Position numbers and translations under genes: made by a program. A DNA stretch of 21,933 nt from positions 9,609 through 31,541 of the forward strand of contig PBMJ01000008.1 of NCBI GenBank assembly GCA_002722525.1, in the 5' to 3' direction. Origin of the DNA: Acidimicrobiaceae bacterium. GTDB taxonomy: Bacteria; Actinomycetota; Acidimicrobiia; Acidimicrobiales; UBA8592. How positions within the stretch are numbered: the first letter of the stretch is position 1; every line of letters starts with the position of its first letter. This document shows positions 6,685 through 12,220 of this stretch, piece by piece. The notes below the pieces were generated by a model. That model had not been told where the DNA came from and searched no databases. It saw only the letters and a program-made list of their open reading frames with translations.

Positions 6685-8157
6685 CTACTTCTCCGATGCT
6701 GCTTCAGGGTGTCTTTCAATTAGAATATCTGCCCAGTGGGAACGCCCAGTACCTCTTAGCCGTTCGAGGTATGACGGAAGATGTCCCCGAACATGAAAAG
6801 GCCCCCCCTCATCCAAAACGATTTCCATAGGGTCTTCAGGGCTATAGCTTCTTGACAATTGTTCATCAGTCCAGTCTTCTAAGATCGAAGACCCCTCACT
6901 CGTTAGCTTTGGCGCTGAACCAGCGAGATCATGCTGCTCATGTGGGTCATCTGAAATGTTGAAAAGCATTTCTTCATTCCAATGGCCATGGTAGCCATCA
7001 TGCCACGTCCGTAAATAGAGATGATCTTTCCACCTGACCGAACGTTGACAAGACCACGCACCCTGCGAAAGCACCAGATGATCTCTTCCTCTGTCGGTCT
7101 TCTGGTTAAGGTCATCCGCCAATGACTGCCCATCCCAATGCTTCGGAATTTTGACGCCTGCAAGATCAGCAACTGTTGTTGCAATATCTAAGTGATAGTG
7201 GAGTCCCGAATTTATTTGGGGTTCGAGACCGGGCCAGAATAGAACTGCGGGGATATGGCAGGTAGCTTCATCAGCAGCTTGATGATCTGCGTAGACGCCG
7301 AGCTCGCCGAAAGCCTCTCCATGATCTGAACTTATCAACACAGCGGTTTCATCACGGATCCCGAGATCGTCCAATTTGTTCAGTAACACTCCGACAGCGT
7401 CATCAGCGAACTTAACGCCCACATCGTACCCATCGAAAATCTGCTTCAGCGCGTCCATTGATGATGCATCCCATGGTTGCCGTGGAGGAGGGTCACCCCA
7501 TTCGTCTGGGCGGAACCCCCACGGCTCTTGAGCCGAGTGCGGACCTGAAAGCTCCCAGTTTCTCAAACGGACATCTTCAGTATGCCATTCAGGGATAGGG
7601 TCACCCGCAAAAGGGTTTCCATAATGCTCCGGAGTCGTATAGGGAGTATGGGGATCCCAAAGGTGCACGTGAAGGAGCCAGTCATCATCTTTCCCTTTCC
7701 TATCAAGCCAATCGATTGCGCTCGGTAGAACCTCATCGGCGCGTTCTCCTCCAAATCCGCGCATCAGATTCATTGCTTCCATAAATCCGCTATTCCACCA
7801 ACTTGCCCCATGGCGAAAAGGAAATGATGAAATTGAGGCTGTTCGCCAACCGGAGAGGAAAAATACTGACGCCCACGACCCGAGAGAAAACCGTCCGAAG
7901 AAATTCCGACTGGGTCCTTCTGGCCTTAGGTCAGCCGCAAGTCCTCCATGATTGACCACGCCATTGCGGATGCCGAACATGCCAGTTATAAAAGCAGTTC
8001 GGCTGGGAAGGCACGGAACATCGGACGCATACACGTTCTCAAATTGGGTACCTTGGTTTGCAAGGAGATCGATGTTCGGAGTTGTATCCCGATGGTATCC
8101 GGCACATCCAAGATGATCTGAGCGAAGGGTATCGATGTCGATATAGAGAAGACGCAT
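6685..8157 (-). CDS. Formylglycine-type sulfatase, cytoplasmic
   Basis: This 490-residue protein of the alkaline phosphatase/sulfatase superfamily hydrolyses sulfate (or phosphate) esters. The N-terminus has the metal site DIDTLRSDHLGCAGY followed by TTPNID. Cys49 lies in CLPSR, the CxPSR signature in which Cys is converted to formylglycine by a maturase. Later metal-site motifs are HLWDPHTPY (His170) and ISSDHGEAFGE (Asp278, His279). There is no signal peptide, so it probably acts in the cytoplasm on imported substrates. No maturase gene is present in the window. Start context is TAAAAA-TGAGGT-ATG, close to the leaderless pattern of other genes here. Substrate unknown; sulfated polysaccharide or sulfonated small molecules are possible. 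Confidence 0.9.
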   Translation of the reverse strand: MRLLYIDIDTLRSDHLGCAGYHRDTTPNIDLLANQGTQFENVYASDVPCLPSRTAFITGMFGIRNGVVNHGGLAADLRPEGPSRNFFGRFSLGSWASVFFLSGWRTASISSFPFRHGASWWNSGFMEAMNLMRGFGGERADEVLPSAIDWLDRKGKDDDWLLHVHLWDPHTPYTTPEHYGNPFAGDPIPEWHTEDVRLRNWELSGPHSAQEPWGFRPDEWGDPPPRQPWDASSMDALKQIFDGYDVGVKFADDAVGVLLNKLDDLGIRDETAVLISSDHGEAFGELGVYADHQAADEATCHIPAVLFWPGLEPQINSGLHYHLDIATTVADLAGVKIPKHWDGQSLADDLNQKTDRGRDHLVLSQGAWSCQRSVRWKDHLYLRTWHDGYHGHWNEEMLFNISDDPHEQHDLAGSAPKLTSEGSSILEDWTDEQLSRSYSPEDPMEIVLDEGGPFHVRGHLPSYLERLRGTGRSHWADILIERHPEAASEK

Positions 8158-8227
8158 ACCTCATTTTTAGCCGCGAAACGATTCAACCACGAACTGGTTA
8201 TCTTCTATCCTTGCAGTTAATCTTTTC

Positions 8228-8256
8228 TTGAGGTTGTGGGCACTATCCCATAGGTT
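8228..8256 (+). promoter_or_regulatory. Sigma70-like promoter for LLM gene (2)
   Basis: TTGAGG (8228-8233) and TAGGTT (8251-8256) are spaced by 17 bases, putting the start of transcription near 8263, just ahead of the GGAAGGA ribosome site at 8268-8274. Confidence 0.45.
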
Positions 8257-8281
8257 AATCTCGAAGTGGAAGGACACCACT

Positions 8282-9211
8282 ATGAAGGACAAACCCTATC
8301 TCTCTTTACAGCTTCGAACATTCGCTTCTGAAGAACCCGAGTCTTGGAGTCCGGTAATTGATCAAGCTGTTGCAGCTGACCGGGCTGGAATTGGGAAAGT
8401 TGTCGTTTCTGACCATGTTGTTTTTGGCGAGAACCTTGACGCGTATGCAGATCCGGCCCTTGGGGGGCTCAGCGGCGGGAAGCAGCCCACTGGCCCTGAT
8501 GGGCTGTGGTTAGACCCTCTGACTGTCCTCTCTGTTATTGCCGGCCGTACCTCCAACATCCGGTTAGGGACAAGTATCCTTCTAGCTGCGCTGCGCCGTC
8601 CTGCGGCTCTAGCTAAATGTGTAGCGACTCTCGACGTCCTCTCAGAAGGAAGAGTTGACCTTGGCGTAGGTGTCGGTTGGCAGAAGGAAGAATATGAGGC
8701 ATGCGGTCTGGATTTTTCATCCCGCGGTCGACTGCTGGACCACACACTTGAAGTATGCCAGCTGATCTGGTCTGAAAAAACAGCCTCTTATAATTCTCCT
8801 GAGCTGACCTTTTCCTCCATACACGCTATGCCGAAACCGACACAGAAACCTGGAGTTCCCCTGTGGGTCAGCGGAACGGTAAATAAGCGTTCAATGACCC
8901 GCTTGGCGAAATTCGGGAATGGCTGGATTCCATGGGGCGAGGACGCTATTAATATTTCTAACGGTATTGAATCGATGAGAGAAGCAGTCTCAGCATTTGG
9001 CCGCGACCCTTCATCAATAGCAGTTGTGGGCACTCTGCCAATTGTGCGCGAGGAAGACACGATCAATATTGAAGCCACAATGGAAAATGTTCCATCACTG
9101 GTTGCCAGTGGGGTAACCGACTTCCGCGCGTATCTCCCTATCCCAACAGGAGTTGAAGAAGCAACCGACTATCTTTCCGGAGTAGTCCAACGGTTCAATG
9201 AGGTGATATGA
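8282..9211 (+). CDS. LLM-class flavin/F420-dependent oxidoreductase (2)
   Basis: This 309-residue luciferase-like oxidoreductase is assigned ATG 8282. GGAAGGA lies 7 nt upstream of it, and the 18 extra residues of the longer TTG-started frame overlap a promoter-like sequence and do not resemble the family. Signatures are VVVSDHVVFGEN near the N-terminus, IRLGTSILLAALRRPAALAKCVATLDVLSEGR, GVGVGWQKEEYEACGLDFSSRGRL split over the phosphate-binding region, and PLWVSGTVNKRSMTRLAKFGNGWIPWG. It belongs to the TIGR03619-like group together with the first and third LLM proteins of the window. It converges on LLM gene 3 with 70 bases between the stops. Substrate and F420 versus FMN choice are not readable. 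Confidence 0.87.
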   Translation: MKDKPYLSLQLRTFASEEPESWSPVIDQAVAADRAGIGKVVVSDHVVFGENLDAYADPALGGLSGGKQPTGPDGLWLDPLTVLSVIAGRTSNIRLGTSILLAALRRPAALAKCVATLDVLSEGRVDLGVGVGWQKEEYEACGLDFSSRGRLLDHTLEVCQLIWSEKTASYNSPELTFSSIHAMPKPTQKPGVPLWVSGTVNKRSMTRLAKFGNGWIPWGEDAINISNGIESMREAVSAFGRDPSSIAVVGTLPIVREEDTINIEATMENVPSLVASGVTDFRAYLPIPTGVEEATDYLSGVVQRFNEVI

Positions 9212-9281
9212 GCGGGATAGCTAATTCTTTTCGGCCACTACCAGCAACCGGTTCGCCGTAAGCTTTTTCCCTACGGGTGCT

Positions 9282-10139
9282 CTATGACAGGAGGTCTCTA
9301 GTCTCGGCAATGAAATCAAGATGTTCTTGGAGATTCGTCAACCCGCAATTCATTGTTACAACACACGCGTGAGTGCCACCGTGGTCTTCCCATCGTTTCA
9401 TGGCATCAGCAGCTTCCGCTGGGGTTCGTCCACGTAACGCAATAAGCTCTAATCCAAATTCATCTACTGGTCGGCCATTCTCTTCTAGGTAATGTTCCAC
9501 ACGCGTGCGGCCTTCATTGCATCTTTCGAAATCTCCGGCAAACATAAATCCGTCACCAATCTTTCCTGCTCGGCGGAAAGCCACTTCACTGAAACCGCCC
9601 AGCCAGATGGGGATCTGTCGATTCGGTCGAAGATTAATGTTTCCTCTATCTATCTGATCAAATTCTCCGTGAAAACTAAAAAGTGGCTCATCCCAATAAC
9701 GGCGCAGGAGTTCAATTTGTTCAGTTAATCTTTTCCCTCGTGAATTGAAGTCCTCTCCTAAGGCAGCATATTCAACGTAGTTCCATCCGGTGCCGACTCC
9801 TAGTCGTAAGCGTTCGCCTGATAGAAGATCAACATCGGTGGCCTGTTTCGCCACAAGGGCTGTCTGCCGTTGGGGGAGGATGATTACTCCGGAAGCGAAC
9901 TCGATGCGCTCAGTAATTGCTGCAAGATAGCTAAACATTGTAAATGGGCAATGGAACGGATCTTTGTCGGTGTATGGACCCCAGAGTTCAGGGTCGCGTT
10001 CTGCATGGTCAGCGCCTACAACATGGTCATACGCGAGCAAGTAGTCATACCCCAATTCCTCAGTTGCAAGGCCAATGGCCCGGACAGCTTCTGGGTCCCC
10101 ATTCAGTTCTGTTTGCGGATAAACGACACCAATTTCCAT
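9282..10139 (-). CDS. LLM-class flavin/F420-dependent oxidoreductase (3)
   Basis: This 285-residue LLM oxidoreductase starts MEIGVVYPQTELNGDPEAV, a classical TIGR03619-type N-terminus. LLAYDHVVGADHAERDP, LGVGTGWNYVEYAALGEDF and IPIWLGGFSEVAFRRAGKIGDG mark the barrel. Shine-Dalgarno GAGGAAG is 5 nt before the ATG. The gene is divergent from LLM gene 4. The two promoters are back to back, with their -35 boxes 5 bases apart. It is one of five LLM genes in under 13 kb and is likely to differ in substrate, since identity to the others outside the motifs looks low. Confidence 0.9.
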   Translation of the reverse strand: MEIGVVYPQTELNGDPEAVRAIGLATEELGYDYLLAYDHVVGADHAERDPELWGPYTDKDPFHCPFTMFSYLAAITERIEFASGVIILPQRQTALVAKQATDVDLLSGERLRLGVGTGWNYVEYAALGEDFNSRGKRLTEQIELLRRYWDEPLFSFHGEFDQIDRGNINLRPNRQIPIWLGGFSEVAFRRAGKIGDGFMFAGDFERCNEGRTRVEHYLEENGRPVDEFGLELIALRGRTPAEAADAMKRWEDHGGTHACVVTMNCGLTNLQEHLDFIAETRDLLS

Positions 10140-10151
10140 AATTACTTCCTC

Positions 10152-10172
10152 TTTTCGGGCTTCAGTCGAAAA
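10152..10172. promoter_or_regulatory. Candidate operator TTTTCG-9-CGAAAA
   Basis: Perfect 6-base inverted arms at 10152-10157 and 10167-10172 flank a 9-base spacer. A third half-site (TTTTCG) lies at 10189-10194. The right arm overlaps the candidate -10 box of LLM gene 3. The TetR gene at 11518 is a plausible ligand-sensing partner, but this is only positional inference. Confidence 0.3.
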
Positions 10173-10198
10173 TAGCTAAAAAATCATGTTTTCGCCAA
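10169..10198 (-). promoter_or_regulatory. Promoter for LLM gene (3)
   Basis: On the minus strand TTGGCG (10198-10193) and TATTTT (10174-10169) are spaced by 18 bases. The match is moderate; the position fits a short leader carrying the GAGGAAG ribosome site. Confidence 0.35.
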
Positions 10199-10203
10199 CA
10201 GAG

Positions 10204-10232
10204 TTGACTCTCCAGTTCTAATGTCCTACATT
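10204..10232 (+). promoter_or_regulatory. Sigma70-like promoter for LLM gene (4) and TetR
   Basis: TTGACT (10204-10209) and TACATT (10227-10232) have exact 17-base spacing, the best -35/-10 pair in the window. A 5-2-5 palindrome (AGAGT-TG-ACTCT, 10200-10211) covers the -35 box and could be an operator. Confidence 0.6.
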
Positions 10233-10269
10233 AATTACAAGTCGTGCTGCCGATAACTTGGGAGAAAAA

Positions 10270-11493
10270 ATGGAATTTGGAATCTTTAGCAATGGGTATA
10301 TCCCTGGACCAGCCGCACATGATACCGAAGCAGAGCATACAGAACTCATGCGCGAATCAGAGTACGCCGTGATCGCTGACAAGAATAACTGGAAATATAT
10401 CTGGTACGGCGAGCACCATGCTCTAGTCGAGTACAGCCATATGTCTGCCCCATCACCACTCATGGGATGGGTAGCGGCACAAACTGAAAGAATCCATATT
10501 GGTTCAGCAATTACCAGCCTTCCAACGACCAAAGAACATCCGGTGCGGATAGCTGAACGGGCTGCCATGCTCGACCATGTCACCAATAATCGTTTCGAAT
10601 TCGGAACAGGGCGAGGCGCCGGAAGCCACGAACTTAAAACGTTCAGCGGAACGTTACCTTCGCAAACGAAAGCGATGTGGGATGAAGTGATCCGTGAAAT
10701 TCCCCGCATGTGGGAACAAAAAGACTATTCGTTCGAAGGAAACGGCTGGTCAGTTCCAGGTCCGCACAACATTCTGCCAAAGCCATACGGGAAAGGACAT
10801 CCACCCATCTGGGTAGCGTGCGGCAATCCTGAAACGTTTCAAAAAGCAGGATCTCTTGGAATAGGAGCTATAGCATTCAACTTCGAACCAATTCACAACC
10901 TGCGAGGCAGATTAGAAGCGTACAAAGAAGCAGCTGAGAACCCTGTCGAAATCATAGGTCAATTCCAGAATAATAACGTCATGATGACTAACGGAGTCAT
11001 CTGTCTCGAAGATCGAGAACGTGCCCGAGAGATCGCCAAGACACGCGGTAGGGGATACCTCGTCACGATGGTGAATCTCTATCATGATACGATGCCGAAA
11101 TCACCAGATGGGGTTACATGGCCAGACCCGCCAGCAAGCACCCTCATCGAGTGGACCGATGAAATGCTCGACATGATTATTGAAGCAGGATACATGCTTT
11201 GTGGAAATCCCGAAGAAGTTTCTGAACAACTTCAGGCATACCAATCAGTTGGCTGCGACCAAGTTGTCTTTGGACTTCCAGTCGAGGGTATGCAGCACGA
11301 AGAAGTCCAAGAGATGCTCGAAATCTTCGGCGATCAGGTCATACCTGAATTTGATAAAGACCCTGTGCACTCAACCACGAAATACCGTGCAACGGCTGAA
11401 CCCAAGTATCAAACGTTCAATAACGAATTACCTGACGAAGCCAGTCAAGTCAGCATAATCCCAGAATCTGCGATACTGCCGATAAGTGCATAA
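10270..11493 (+). CDS. LLM-class flavin-dependent monooxygenase, LuxA-like (4)
   Basis: This 407-residue luciferase-family protein is assigned ATG 10270, preceded by GGGAG 5 nt upstream; a TTG 12 nt earlier is unlikely. It starts MEFGIFSNGYIPG and carries IWYGEHHALVEYSHMSAPSP, where the E-H-H motif is typical of the FMN-dependent bacterial luciferase/alkane monooxygenase branch. IHIGSAITSLPTTKEHPVRIAERAAMLDHV and FGTGRGAGSHE follow. It is longer than the other four LLM proteins and has a C-terminal extension (about residues 360-407) that looks unstructured. The TetR gene follows after 24 bases, so the unit is probably an inducible monooxygenase with its regulator. Substrate unknown. Confidence 0.9.
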   Translation: MEFGIFSNGYIPGPAAHDTEAEHTELMRESEYAVIADKNNWKYIWYGEHHALVEYSHMSAPSPLMGWVAAQTERIHIGSAITSLPTTKEHPVRIAERAAMLDHVTNNRFEFGTGRGAGSHELKTFSGTLPSQTKAMWDEVIREIPRMWEQKDYSFEGNGWSVPGPHNILPKPYGKGHPPIWVACGNPETFQKAGSLGIGAIAFNFEPIHNLRGRLEAYKEAAENPVEIIGQFQNNNVMMTNGVICLEDRERAREIAKTRGRGYLVTMVNLYHDTMPKSPDGVTWPDPPASTLIEWTDEMLDMIIEAGYMLCGNPEEVSEQLQAYQSVGCDQVVFGLPVEGMQHEEVQEMLEIFGDQVIPEFDKDPVHSTTKYRATAEPKYQTFNNELPDEASQVSIIPESAILPISA

Positions 11494-11517
11494 GCGAATA
11501 GGACATTCACACAGCTC

Positions 11518-12120
11518 ATGCCCCGCAACAGTACAGATACGAAAACACGGTTACTTGATCACGCTGAGAAAATGTTCGCTGAAGATGGCGTCTACGCAGT
11601 AACAAATCGGCAGATTACAGAAGCCGCTGGCCAGAAGAATGAGTCAGCCCTGAATTATCATTTCGGGACTCGCAACGAACTCATTATCGCGTTGCTATCC
11701 CGAAGAGGTAAAGAGTTGGATGACGCTCGCTCAGAACGACTTGCACAGATGGGTGACAACCCGACGACACGTGAGCTCGTGCATCTCCTAGTTGAAGTTT
11801 ATGCCAATTGCCTTCACACGGAGAATGGATGCCACTACCTGCGGATCGTAGACCAATTGCGAGGGTGGATGACCGATTGGGAATTTATCGCTTCCTTTGA
11901 GGACGATAATGTCCATGAACACCTTCGATATATCCTCGAGCTTCTTCAGAAAGAAACTGACGCCCAACGTGTGCTCGCCATGATTATGCTTATGACAGCA
12001 ATGACAGCTACCCGAGCTCAACAAGTCTCTGTCGGGCGTAAACTCCCGAATACGCATGACGAATATGTGGAAACGCTTACAGACATGCTGACCGGTGTTC
12101 TTCTCGGATCAAGCAAATAG
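11518..12120 (+). CDS. TetR/AcrR-family transcriptional regulator
   Basis: This 200-residue protein has the typical TetR N-terminal helix-turn-helix at about residues 7-55: KTRLLDHAEKMFAEDG, then TNRQITEAAG and the LNYHFGTRNELI recognition-helix end. The C-terminal ligand-binding and dimerisation region is unassigned, as usual. It lies 24 bases after LLM gene 4 on the same strand, with no clear promoter or Shine-Dalgarno of its own, so it is probably co-transcribed and may regulate the divergent LLM genes 3 and 4. The inducer is unknown. Confidence 0.93.
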   Translation: MPRNSTDTKTRLLDHAEKMFAEDGVYAVTNRQITEAAGQKNESALNYHFGTRNELIIALLSRRGKELDDARSERLAQMGDNPTTRELVHLLVEVYANCLHTENGCHYLRIVDQLRGWMTDWEFIASFEDDNVHEHLRYILELLQKETDAQRVLAMIMLMTAMTATRAQQVSVGRKLPNTHDEYVETLTDMLTGVLLGSSK

Positions 12121-12220
12121 CCCACGTAAAACCGGAATAGCAGGAAATAACGATTGATGGATCGCATGCCCCTAGCCGAGGAACATACGACCCATTCCGA
12201 ATCGTTGGGCCGCTGCCGTA

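Noticed and set aside
8185..8199. AACCA-5-TGGTT inverted repeat upstream of LLM gene 2
   Set aside because: Arms are short and it lies upstream of the promoter-like element without another copy; no support for an operator.
8228..8281. TTG-started N-terminal extension of LLM gene 2
   Set aside because: The stretch contains the likely promoter, and ATG 8282 has a well-placed Shine-Dalgarno and the family-typical N-terminus.
9256..9276. CCGTA/TACGG hairpin between convergent LLM genes 2 and 3
   Set aside because: A 5-bp stem with the T-run inside the loop instead of after the stem does not fit a terminator.
12149..12206. 7-base inverted repeat AACGATT/AATCGTT between the TetR and surface-protein genes
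   Set aside because: The loop is 44 bases with no T-tract; by chance such arms are common. Nothing else was seen in the 100-base gap.
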